The notes under the pieces were generated by a model. It was not told the DNA's origin and did no database searches. It saw only the letters and a program-made list of their open reading frames with translations. The position numbers and the translations under genes are program-made. Below are positions 1 to 6,111 of a stretch of 10,286 nt of DNA, in pieces; position 1 is the stretch's first letter; each line of letters opens with the position of its first letter. The stretch comes from Vulcanisaeta sp. MG_3 (GTDB lineage: Archaea > Thermoproteota > Thermoprotei > Thermoproteales > Thermocladiaceae): positions 1-10,286 of the forward strand of contig LOCH01000013.1 of assembly GCA_001516765.1 (NCBI GenBank), in the 5' to 3' direction.

Positions 1-11
1 GCTCGTTGTGG

Positions 12-1027
12 TCACCCATAGGTGTCCAGTGTGATTTCAGCCACGTCGTATGCGTACTCGGACATCCTCCTTATGCTCTCAACAATCATCATCAACCTGC
101 CACCAATCTCCACAGGCAACCCGCTACTGTATATTTTACCAATGACGTCCATGCTCCTACCCCTCATTTTCAATCTCATATCCAGTGTCTTCACCGCACC
201 CTCAACATCAGCATTTATGAAGGACAGGACTGACCCCCTAAATAGGTCTATAGCCATTGAGCCTAGGTCGGCTATGTCATTCACGATTGGTGACTCAACC
301 AATTTACAGCATAGGGTCTGGGTCTCCCTAACTACCTGGGCTATCCTCCAGGCATGGTCACCAGTCCTCTCTATGAACTTGGCAACCATGAGAGAGTTGA
401 CCAACTCCCTAGAATCAACAACCTCCAGCTTGGAGAGGACGGCTTGGTCTATTAAGCCACTCATCACCAACCTCTCAACGAGCAGGTACAACCTATCAAC
501 CTCATTATCCCTCTCAATCACATCCTCAGGGTCGCCACCAGAACCCCTGAGGATGTCTATGGCGTCCCTAGCCATTCCTAGGACCACGAGCATCATCCTA
601 TTGAGCAATCGCTTAATCGGTATCTCGGGTGTGGGCATTACGAACCTAATCACCAGGTAATCAGCGCCCTCCTCAATGACCTCGGCACCGGGATATCCTA
701 TCCCTAACCAACCTCTTAACGCTACCCTTAATGCTAGCATGATCACCAAACCTAACCCTAACCTCACTGGCACCCCTTAGGTACTGGGTAATGACCTTCC
801 TAAGCACGTACTCAGGATCATCCCTATCAACACCTATTGAATTATTACCACCCCAAGCCTTCGCGGCGCCACCCATGGGGTGCCAGGGCTATGTAATTAC
901 CCATAAACCTAAGCAGCACATGCGAGCCAGGCCCTATACCCAGCGCCGTTAGCCACCTCTTGGGTATGGTTATGGCTACGGAAGACCTACCAGTGGTTAC
1001 AACCTTCCTAACCTCCTCCTCAACCAC
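12..1027 (-). pseudogene. AbrB-PhoU phosphate-uptake-type regulator, interrupted by two frameshifts
   Basis: One archaeal PhoU-like protein appears to be spread over three reading frames. The first piece (GTG at 1027 to about 880) is an AbrB/SpoVT-type DNA-binding domain, with VTTGRSSVAITIPKRW near its start. The middle piece (about 876-692) carries DPEYVLRKVITQYLRGA. The last (about 690-12) is PhoU helices, with ERDNEVDRLYLLVERL in the first repeat and AKFIERTGDHAWRIAQVV in the second. Each junction behaves as one extra base: the first probably in the C run at 877-880, the second near 690-697. Removing both gives about 337 residues, normal for AbrB-PhoU fusions. Such proteins are thought to regulate phosphate uptake or related transport. 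The GTG start lies about 24 bases from a TATA box, and an in-frame stop precedes it. A GTG at 15-13 overlapping the stop could begin the next gene. Whether this is real decay, sequencing error or recoding is unresolved. Confidence 0.8.
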
Positions 1028-1046
1028 AGGCTAAGGATGTAAAGAG

Positions 1047-1054
1047 TTAATTAA
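1047..1054 (-). promoter_or_regulatory. TATA box for the AbrB-PhoU gene
   Basis: The palindromic ATTAATTA-like element is centred about 24 bases upstream of the GTG at 1027, the spacing expected for a leaderless archaeal transcript. It lies in the 128-base divergent intergenic region. Confidence 0.45.
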
Positions 1055-1122
1055 TCTTCTTTCGTCCGTAAAGGAACCATGCTATTGCCCACCGCCTAAT
1101 CCCAGGGGTGTATCAGTAATGA

Positions 1123-1130
1123 TTTAATTA
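1123..1130 (+). promoter_or_regulatory. TATA box for the THEP1-type gene
   Basis: TTTAATTA is centred about 30 bases before the ATG at 1156, consistent with a very short or absent leader. It is the rightward half of the divergent promoter region between the PhoU-like and NTPase genes. The bases between the two boxes hold no other recognisable element. Confidence 0.45.
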
Positions 1131-1155
1131 ACGCCCCCTATGCACTCTAACCTTA

Positions 1156-1700
1156 ATGGGGTACCTGAGGGTGTTGGTCACTGGTCCTCCTGGTGTTGGT
1201 AAGACCACATTGGTTAGGAAGGTGGCTGATTACGCCAGGGGTTTGGTCTTAAGGTATTTGGTTTCGTGACCGTGGAGGTTAGGGAGGGTGGTTCTAGGGT
1301 TGGTTTTAAGATAATTGACATTAACGGTGGTAAGGAGACTTGGCTTGCCCACGTGTCCCTATTTCGCGGCAACCCAATGGTTGGTAAGTACTACGTAAAC
1401 ACGAGAGCCATGGAGGAGGTTGGGATACCAGCAATTAGGTCTGCTGGACAGGGTTCTTTGCTTATTGTTGATGAGATTGGCAAGATGGAGCTCTTAAGTA
1501 GGGATTTCCTAAGGGTTCTTGAGGAGGTCACGCCAAAGGTGCACTTTCTGGGTACGGTATTCACAGCCTACAGGTTCAACCCGGGGGTTAGGGGGTTTGT
1601 TGAGCGTTTTGGCTTTAGGGTTGTTGAGTTGAGTAGGGTGAATAGGGATTTGGTTTATGGTGAGATCATTAGGGAGTTGGGTAGGGTGTTGGGTTTGTGA
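1156..1700 (+). pseudogene. THEP1-family nucleoside-triphosphatase, one frameshift
   Basis: This is a P-loop NTPase of the THEP1 family, small archaeal/bacterial enzymes that hydrolyse NTPs to NDPs in vitro and whose cellular role is unclear. The ATG at 1156 begins MGYLRVLVTGPPGVGKTT, so the Walker A loop sits at the extreme N-terminus as in the family. That frame stops at 1267. The rest of the protein, including the Walker B/signature SLLIVDEIGKMELLS, is in another frame. Adding one G to the GG at 1245-1246 restores GLGLKVFGFVTVEV and a protein of about 181 residues, the usual family length. Read literally, the downstream frame from the GTG at 1266 gives a 144-residue protein with no Walker A, which could not be a functional NTPase. 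The gene is divergent from the frameshifted PhoU-like gene and has its own promoter. The family call is firm; the cause of the frameshift is not known. Confidence 0.85.
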
Positions 1701-1762
1701 ATTTTGTTTAATGATTTGTTTAAATAATACACACAGTAACACGCCTAAATTAATGGGTTAGG

Positions 1763-1770
1763 TTTAAATA
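1763..1770 (+). promoter_or_regulatory. TATA box for the metallophosphoesterase gene
   Basis: TTTAAATA is centred about 25 bases before the GTG at 1792. The alternative TTG at 1771 directly abuts the box, so a transcript from this promoter would not contain it. Confidence 0.55.
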
Positions 1771-1791
1771 TTGTTTGTAATAGCGACAACC

Positions 1792-2793
1792 GTGGATAGG
1801 CTTAGGATTTTACTGGTTTCAGACCTGCATGGTTCAAGCATGGCCTTTGGCAAGCTATCCAACGCCATAAAATTCTACAAAGCCGACATTGTGGTGCTTG
1901 CCGGCGACTTGACGGGTAAGGCCTTGGTACCTATCGTTAGGGAGGATGGATCCTTCAGTGTTACTAATGGTGTTAGTAAGTACTTGGTGAATGTGTTTGG
2001 CGATGTTAAGTCGGTCAATGATGGTGAATTGGACAACGTCATTAAGCGCCTCAGGGCTAGGGGTTACTACCCTGTGGTCGTTGATAAGGCTGGCTATGAG
2101 GAGTTGGCAAGTAGTAGGGAGAGGGTTAGGGACACATTCATTAAGTTGATGATTGAGGCTCTCGAGGAGGACCTGGGTAAGGTTGAGGCTAGGTATAGGG
2201 AGGCTGGTGTTAAGCTATTACTAATGCCTGGCAATGATGATTACCAGGAGATCGCGGATTACGTGAGGAGGAGGGCTTCGGACGTCCTGATACCGATAGA
2301 TGAGGATGTCGTGGAGATCAACGGCTACCACTTCCTAGGCTTCGGCTACTCAACACCAACACCATGGCACACACCGAGGGAGGTTAGTGAGGAGGATCTT
2401 AGGGCTAGGGTCGAGAAGTTGATAGGCAATGTTGATAAATCGAGGCTGGGTAAGCTCATTCTCGTCATTCACGACCCACCAAACAACACCCTAATTGACC
2501 AGGCCTACCAGTTGGACAAGGATTTCAAACCCGTGATCCGGGGTGGTGAGGTTCTTAGGACGCACGTGGGCAGTAAATCCGTTAGGGTGTTGATTGAGGA
2601 GTACTCGCCGTTAATGGGCCTTCACGGTCATGTTCATGAGTCGCCAGGCATTGATTATATAAGGAGTAGGGCTGGTGCTAAGGTGCCTGTGGTTAATGCA
2701 GGTAGTGAGTATTCTGAGGGTGTGCTTAGGATGGCGTACCTGATAGTTGAGGGTAATAGGTTGAAGAATACTTCCTACTTAGGGGCTAGGTAG
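1792..2793 (+). CDS. Calcineurin-like metallophosphoesterase
   Basis: This is a member of the calcineurin-like metallophosphoesterase superfamily: two-metal hydrolases of phosphomonoesters, phosphodiesters or nucleic acids. Counting from the GTG at 1792 (333 residues), the family motifs appear in order: DLH (Asp11, His13), GD (Asp39), GND (residues 147-149), a His in VIHDPP (His227), and GHVH (residues 279-282). The metal-binding set therefore looks complete. A charged, helix-rich insertion lies between the GD and GND motifs (about residues 70-140) and probably forms a cap. No signal peptide or membrane segment is seen, so it is likely cytoplasmic. A longer start (TTG at 1771, 340 residues) is possible, but it lies upstream of the expected transcription start. 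An IMPase-family gene follows after about 30 bases, so the two phosphohydrolases may be partly co-transcribed. The substrate is not evident. Confidence 0.88.
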   Translation: MDRLRILLVSDLHGSSMAFGKLSNAIKFYKADIVVLAGDLTGKALVPIVREDGSFSVTNGVSKYLVNVFGDVKSVNDGELDNVIKRLRARGYYPVVVDKAGYEELASSRERVRDTFIKLMIEALEEDLGKVEARYREAGVKLLLMPGNDDYQEIADYVRRRASDVLIPIDEDVVEINGYHFLGFGYSTPTPWHTPREVSEEDLRARVEKLIGNVDKSRLGKLILVIHDPPNNTLIDQAYQLDKDFKPVIRGGEVLRTHVGSKSVRVLIEEYSPLMGLHGHVHESPGIDYIRSRAGAKVPVVNAGSEYSEGVLRMAYLIVEGNRLKNTSYLGAR

Positions 2794-2802
2794 TATTTTT
2801 AA
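2794..2802 (+). promoter_or_regulatory. Possible TATA box for the IMPase-family gene
   Basis: TATTTTTAA directly follows the stop codon of the preceding gene and is centred 27 bases before the GTG at 2825. This suggests the gene can be transcribed independently and without a leader. The match to a TATA box is weaker than at the other genes. Confidence 0.35.
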
Positions 2803-2824
2803 GTTGGTAAATACGCAGGTTCGC

Positions 2825-3655
2825 GTGGAGGTTAACCTGGCATCATTGATCAGGGACCTGGCTGTTAAGGCTGGTTCATTCATTAGGTCTAAGGCTGATG
2901 ATCCCAGCTATAGGCAGATAATGAGGAGGGGCTCCACCGATGTTTCAAGGAGGGTGGACCTGGAGGCTGAGGAGTTGATTATCAAGGGCATCGAGAATGA
3001 GGGTTTGAGGGCGGCTATAATTACTGAGGAGAGGGGTGTTGTTAAGATTGGCGATGGAGAGCCTGAGTACGAGTTCATAGTTGATCCATTAGATGGCTCC
3101 CTCAATTTCGTGTTTAACATACCATTCTACTCAGTATCAATAGCCGCGGGTAGATACCGTGAAAAGATGAGGTTTAGGGATTTGAGCGATGGTGTTGTTT
3201 ATTACGTACCAAAGAACGCACTCTACTACGGCGGAACCGAGGGATTCCAGGTTAGGGGTGATGAGCTCGGAGATTTGAGTAGTGACATTGACAGGCCCGT
3301 GGTCTCCATGTACGTGGAACCGGACACAAACGAGAAGGTGCTTTTCGGTCTCAGGGAGTTCTATGATAGGTTTGGTAGGTTTAAGATTAGGAGCCTTGGT
3401 TCGGCAAGCCTAGAGGCCGTCATGGCTTCGTTGGGTAGGTTCCTCGCCTTCATGGATATGAGGAACAGGCTTAGGGTCTTTGACATAGCAGGCGCCTATG
3501 TCGTCTCAAGGGCAGCCAACGCCTATAGCTATGTATTGGGCGGCAATGAGTTAGGCGAAGAATTAATGAGCACCGAAGTTAGGTATAGTGTGGTTGTTAG
3601 TAGAAGGATTGATGTTGTTGATGCATTACTTAAGCTGCTGACATCCTCGCCTTAA
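2825..3655 (+). CDS. Inositol monophosphatase / fructose-1,6-bisphosphatase family enzyme
   Basis: This is a Mg2+-dependent, Li+-sensitive-type sugar phosphatase. Archaeal members often act on both inositol-1-phosphate and fructose-1,6-bisphosphate. Visible signatures, counting from the GTG at 2825 (276 residues), are ITEERG with metal-ligand Glu (about 68), the central DPLDGSLNF motif (Asp87, Asp90) and the late FDIAGAY motif (Asp220) that replaces the usual WDxAA. These supply the expected metal ligands. Length is normal. No export signal is seen. A TTG at 2804 would add seven residues, but it lies almost on the promoter-like element, so the GTG is preferred. The last residues, LTSSP, and the stop codon are encoded inside a strong hairpin, so the C-terminus may have been reshaped by an inserted sequence. 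FBPase activity (gluconeogenesis) or inositol phosphate metabolism are both possible; sequence alone does not decide. Confidence 0.85.
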   Translation: MEVNLASLIRDLAVKAGSFIRSKADDPSYRQIMRRGSTDVSRRVDLEAEELIIKGIENEGLRAAIITEERGVVKIGDGEPEYEFIVDPLDGSLNFVFNIPFYSVSIAAGRYREKMRFRDLSDGVVYYVPKNALYYGGTEGFQVRGDELGDLSSDIDRPVVSMYVEPDTNEKVLFGLREFYDRFGRFKIRSLGSASLEAVMASLGRFLAFMDMRNRLRVFDIAGAYVVSRAANAYSYVLGGNELGEELMSTEVRYSVVVSRRIDVVDALLKLLTSSP

Positions 3656-3665
3656 AGGCGGGATG
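3642..3665. repeat. Bulged hairpin at the end of the IMPase gene, IS200/IS605-end-like
   Basis: CATCC-T-CGCC pairs with GGCGGGATG around a TTAAA loop: nine base pairs with a single bulged T. It contains the stop codon of the IMPase-family gene. Short bulged palindromes of this flavour (catcctcgcc ... ggcggga) are typical of the ends of IS200/IS605/tnpB elements in archaea. No transposase or TnpB gene is present here, so it may be a remnant, a solo end, or an unrelated 3'-end structure. A partial echo, GGCGGGAGGTC, occurs at 3731-3741. Confidence 0.5.
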
Positions 3666-3740
3666 CACCTTAGTTTTCATAGGTGTCCACCGAGTTCTGT
3701 GAAACTTTTGCTGTTCTCATTGGTTAATTAGGCGGGAGGT

Positions 3741-3748
3741 CTTATATA
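3741..3748 (+). promoter_or_regulatory. TATA box for the zinc-ribbon gene
   Basis: CTTATATA is centred 24 bases before the ATG at 3768 and 27 before the ATG at 3771. Either start would give a leaderless message. Confidence 0.55.
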
Positions 3749-3767
3749 GACGTTTACGTGGGTTTGG

Positions 3768-3998
3768 ATGATGAGGATTAGGCTTAACCTTGAGTGTCCC
3801 AAATGCGGTGGTTCACTCTTCCTTGAGGAGGACAGTAATAGGGTGAGCGTAATCTGTGGTAGATGTGGTCTTAGGGTTAGTTGGAAGTTGAGGGATGCTG
3901 CAAGGAGAGCCTTGAGGAATATTGATGGGTCCCTATTGTTTGATTGGAACTCTGTAATTGATGAACTCTACCTAGAACTTGCCGTTAATACTCAGTAA
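3768..3998 (+). CDS. Small zinc-ribbon protein of unknown function
   Basis: This is a 76-residue protein whose first half is a zinc ribbon: CPKC at residues 10-13 and CGRC at 30-33, each pair followed by Gly as in typical zinc knuckles. The second half is predicted helical and charged, then acidic to hydrophobic (LLFDWNSVIDELYLELAV). I cannot assign a specific family. Small ribbons of this kind in archaea are often nucleic-acid-binding or transcription-associated, but that is only a general expectation. The start rests on the TATA box 24-27 bases upstream; ATG at 3768 and ATG at 3771 differ by one residue. It is followed in the same direction by a SWIM zinc-finger gene with its own apparent promoter, so the two may not form an operon. 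Confidence 0.7.
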   Translation: MMRIRLNLECPKCGGSLFLEEDSNRVSVICGRCGLRVSWKLRDAARRALRNIDGSLLFDWNSVIDELYLELAVNTQ

Positions 3999-4043
3999 TA
4001 TGCATTGAATTACTTGGAAAGGTTAATTTAAGCCCGAGGTGTA

Positions 4044-4051
4044 CATTATAC
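4044..4051 (+). promoter_or_regulatory. Possible TATA box for the SWIM-domain gene
   Basis: CATTATAC is centred about 28 bases before the TTG at 4075. An AGGTGG at 4063-4068, six bases before the TTG, could also act as a Shine-Dalgarno sequence. The start is therefore supported by either mode of initiation, though neither element is strong. Confidence 0.35.
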
Positions 4052-4074
4052 GCTTAAACAATAGGTGGTTGTGA

Positions 4075-4479
4075 TTGGCTGAGGAGCTGTCCCAGTTGGA
4101 TAGGAGGCTTAAGGAGTGGTTTCTCGAATTAGCTGGGATTCTTGGTTGGAGGGTTGATAAGGTTATTGACGCGTATAGGCTCGCCCAGCGCTCGGTGATA
4201 ATCGATGTTAGGGATGATGGTAGGGAGATTGGTGGTTTGAGACTTAGGGTACCATCAGAGAGTAGGGATACCCATTACTACGTCTCGGTCGGTCCCTACG
4301 GGGCCAAGTGCACGTGCGAGGCGTCGGTCATTAGAGGTGAGGTTTGTAAGCACATCGTTGCTGGGTTAATAACGTGGAACATGATCAGCGTGATTAAGTA
4401 CGGCAAATGGCTAGAGCTTAAGGGCATTGAGTGGTTGGGTAATAGAAAGAAGGATAATAATGATGGTGAAAAGCCGTAG
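4075..4479 (+). CDS. SWIM zinc-finger domain protein
   Basis: This is a 134-residue protein with a SWIM zinc finger: Cys79 and Cys81 (CTC), then CKH with Cys91 and His93, giving the CxC...CxH pattern. The N-terminal 75 residues are a helical region followed by a beta-rich segment (SVIIDVRDD, LRLRVPS, YYVSVG) that leads into the finger, the usual order for short SWIM proteins. The C-terminus is a charged, probably disordered tail. Size and order resemble the ZSWIM7/Sws1 type, which in eukaryotes works with Rad51 paralogues; archaeal relatives have been proposed to do the same. No RadA-like gene lies in this window, so a recombination role is only a hypothesis. The TTG start is chosen because no better in-frame start is near and both a TATA-like element and AGGTGG precede it. 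Confidence 0.8.
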   Translation: MAEELSQLDRRLKEWFLELAGILGWRVDKVIDAYRLAQRSVIIDVRDDGREIGGLRLRVPSESRDTHYYVSVGPYGAKCTCEASVIRGEVCKHIVAGLITWNMISVIKYGKWLELKGIEWLGNRKKDNNDGEKP

Positions 4480-4612
4480 CTTGGATGAATGCGTTGGTTA
4501 TCCATCAACGGTAGAATTATGCCTGTAAACCTACGGTAAATAATTATCCATAGTTATATACATACATATTATTTAGTTTAAACGATATCCTTTGCATTAT
4601 TAATAATTAACC

Positions 4613-4620
4613 TTTAAATA
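4613..4620 (+). promoter_or_regulatory. TATA box for the surface-protein gene
   Basis: TTTAAATA is centred about 30 bases before the ATG at 4646. The 166-base spacer before this gene is very AT-rich and holds no other element I recognise. Confidence 0.5.
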
Positions 4621-4645
4621 GTGAAATAAAGCTATTAAACTTACT

Positions 4646-5335
4646 ATGACCTGGGTTAAATCACTGTGGCTTGCGATAATATTGTTGGTAGTGGTTGCGG
4701 TTAGTGTCTTGGCAATGTCGATATACGTAGTTCCCATGGCCTCGCCAACACCTCCACCATCCTCGTACATACTCATTAACATAACGGCGCCCAATTACGC
4801 CTCCTGGACCATTTATGCCAATGCCTCAACTGGTTGGTACGCATACTATAGTGGCTCTGGTTCCATGTCCTTTGGCCCAGCGTATGCAGGTGGGCCTAGC
4901 ACGGTGGTAACCTTTAACGTAACATCATTAACCAATTGCCCATACCCAACAATAATGTATGAACCATCAAATAACATAACCCTGGCAAGTGGTGCTAATT
5001 ATGAGACCATAACCATAAATTGTGTACCCGAGGTTAACGCCACATTCAATGTGACGAGTGGTGGTGGGGTAGTACTTATTATATCGACGCCCGGTTTCGT
5101 AACGACCCAATCCCTCATCATAAATGGCCCATACGTTCAAAGCATGATGCTCCCAATGAACTCCACAGTCCTAGTGATAGCCTGGCCATTCAGTGGTTAT
5201 ACGCTTGAGGGCGTCTACGTCAATGGTGAAGCCATTAACTATACAGAGACGCCTTACGGATCTTTCCATGCAACGATAGTATTGACTACGAATTCAACGG
5301 TGAGTATTGAGTTTTCACCGGTAAGTAGTGGTTAG
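4646..5335 (+). CDS. Membrane-anchored, probably glycosylated extracytoplasmic protein
   Basis: This is a 229-residue protein of no family I can name. Residues 7-29 form one strongly hydrophobic segment after a single Lys, so it is probably either a signal anchor with the rest outside the cell or a cleaved signal peptide. A short Pro-rich linker (SPTPPPSS) follows. The remainder is Ser/Thr/Tyr/Asn-rich beta-type sequence with nine N-x-S/T sequons, few charges, and two cysteines (TNCPYP and INCVPE) that could form a disulfide. The C-terminal third (PGFVTTQ... to VSIEFSP) resembles the small beta-sandwich repeats common in archaeal surface proteins, with a YVNGEAINYTETP turn. No catalytic motif and no C-terminal anchor are visible. 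A surface-layer-associated or adhesive role is plausible but unproven. The start fits the TATA box. Confidence 0.72.
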   Translation: MTWVKSLWLAIILLVVVAVSVLAMSIYVVPMASPTPPPSSYILINITAPNYASWTIYANASTGWYAYYSGSGSMSFGPAYAGGPSTVVTFNVTSLTNCPYPTIMYEPSNNITLASGANYETITINCVPEVNATFNVTSGGGVVLIISTPGFVTTQSLIINGPYVQSMMLPMNSTVLVIAWPFSGYTLEGVYVNGEAINYTETPYGSFHATIVLTTNSTVSIEFSPVSSG

Positions 5336-5362
5336 GTTGCGTAATTATCGTATTATTTTAAA

Positions 5363-5369
5363 TTTAAAT
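5363..5369 (+). promoter_or_regulatory. TATA box for the methyltransferase gene
   Basis: TTTAAAT lies about 37 bases before the ATG at 5403, implying a short leader of about ten bases. An overlapping TTTAAAT at 5357-5363 is a second candidate. Confidence 0.4.
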
Positions 5370-5376
5370 TGAGGCG

Positions 5377-5400
5377 TTTGTTTTTGTTTGGGTTTTAATT
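5377..5400 (+). terminator. T-rich tract, possible terminator of the surface-protein gene
   Basis: A T-rich run (TTTG, TTTTTG, TTTG, TTTT in succession) lies about 45 bases past the stop of the surface-protein gene. Archaeal termination often needs only such tracts. It sits between the TATA box and start codon of the next gene, so the two signals would overlap. Confidence 0.3.
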
Positions 5401-5402
5401 GT

Positions 5403-6056
5403 ATGGAGAGGTTGAGGGAGGTGAGAGACGCCTATGACGTAATATCCAGGGCCTATTCCACGGCTAGGGAGACGGGCGTGCTGGCTCAGAGGTTGCTTGG
5501 CGAGGTCGGTGAGTTCCTACGTAGTGCTAAGCCTAGGGTTATCCTCGATATTGGGGCTGGGTCCGGTGGTAATTTGAGGGTTATGAGGAGCTTCTTCGCT
5601 GGCTCTCTCTATATTGGTTGCGAGCTGAGTCTGGGCATGATAATGGGTTCTGGCGAGGATATTCCATGGATTAATTGCTCGGGCACGCACTTACCGATTA
5701 GGCGTAATTCTGTGGATGTGGTGCTATCACTCGCCGTGCTTCATCACATACCTGGTGACTTGATACTTAATGTGCTCTCCAATGTCTATGATGCACTTAG
5801 GATTGGCGGCTTATTCATGGCCACAACCTGGGGTTGTGTCGGTGATGCACTGGAGAGATTGGTCGATAGGGTTGGTGATTGTGAGGGCTATGTGTCGTGG
5901 AGTTACGGTCTTGGTGATAGGGTCCTTAGGTACTATAGGCTTTATAGGGAGGGTGAGCTTGGTAGTGAGGTTACCAAGGCTGGCTTCAGGGTTGTTAGGT
6001 CTGGTGTTATTTGGGTTGGTCGTTATGCCAATTACTATGTTGTTGCTGTGAAGTAG
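5403..6056 (+). CDS. Class I SAM-dependent methyltransferase, Trm9/ALKBH8-like
   Basis: This is a Rossmann-fold methyltransferase of 217 residues. Motif I is ILDIGAGSGGN (Asp49 to Gly55), an acidic residue ending the next strand is Glu74, and motif IV/post-motif is VDVVLSLAVLHHIP (about 104-117). The C-terminal stretch RYYRLYREGEL (176-186), followed by an AGF...YYVVAV ending, resembles the conserved YYHLYREGEL segment of Trm9 and of the ALKBH8 methyltransferase domain. Those enzymes methylate carboxymethyl-uridine at the tRNA wobble position. A tRNA-modifying role is therefore a reasonable inference, but no tRNA-related neighbour supports it here. ATG at 5403 is preferred over the upstream TTG at 5388, because family N-termini begin near MERLREVRDAYD and the TTG lies at or before the expected transcription start. 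Confidence 0.83.
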   Translation: MERLREVRDAYDVISRAYSTARETGVLAQRLLGEVGEFLRSAKPRVILDIGAGSGGNLRVMRSFFAGSLYIGCELSLGMIMGSGEDIPWINCSGTHLPIRRNSVDVVLSLAVLHHIPGDLILNVLSNVYDALRIGGLFMATTWGCVGDALERLVDRVGDCEGYVSWSYGLGDRVLRYYRLYREGELGSEVTKAGFRVVRSGVIWVGRYANYYVVAVK

Positions 6057-6080
6057 GTATATAGTCAATATATACGCAAT

Positions 6081-6088
6081 ACTTTATA
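6081..6088 (+). promoter_or_regulatory. TATA box for the acyl-CoA synthetase gene
   Basis: ACTTTATA is centred about 27 bases before the ATG at 6112, the spacing expected for a leaderless message. Confidence 0.55.
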
Positions 6089-6111
6089 GCAATCACGCTA
6101 ATACTTATGTA

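Noticed and set aside
22..660. A long open frame (212 codons) on the plus strand opposite the PhoU-like gene.
   Set aside because: Its translation is Ser/Thr/Leu-rich with no domain pattern. It mirrors the codon bias of the real gene on the other strand, which has clear PhoU motifs.
877..880. Programmed frameshifting in the PhoU-like gene at the C run.
   Set aside because: No stop or slow codon at the shift point and no stimulatory structure is evident, and a second shift would be needed further on. Indel or sequencing error is simpler.
1701..1721. T-rich words after the THEP1-type gene as a possible terminator.
   Set aside because: No run exceeds four T and there is no structure, so it is not distinguishable from the general AT richness of the spacer.
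3666..3685. A small inverted repeat (CACCT/AGGTG) just after the IS-like hairpin.
   Set aside because: A five-base stem with a ten-base loop is too weak to call a terminator or repeat on its own, and no T tract follows.
17..3689. The 12-base word CATAGGTGTCCA occurs at 17-28 and again at 3678-3689.
   Set aside because: One or a few exact 12-base pairs are expected by chance in 10 kb of biased sequence, and the flanks do not match. One copy is inside coding sequence and the other in a spacer.
4480..4645. AT-rich spacer checked for a small RNA, including a GGAT...ATCC pairing near 4482-4503 and C/D-box-like words.
   Set aside because: The pairing is only four bases, and no proper C and D box set with guide spacing is present. 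Only the TATA box of the next gene is supportable.
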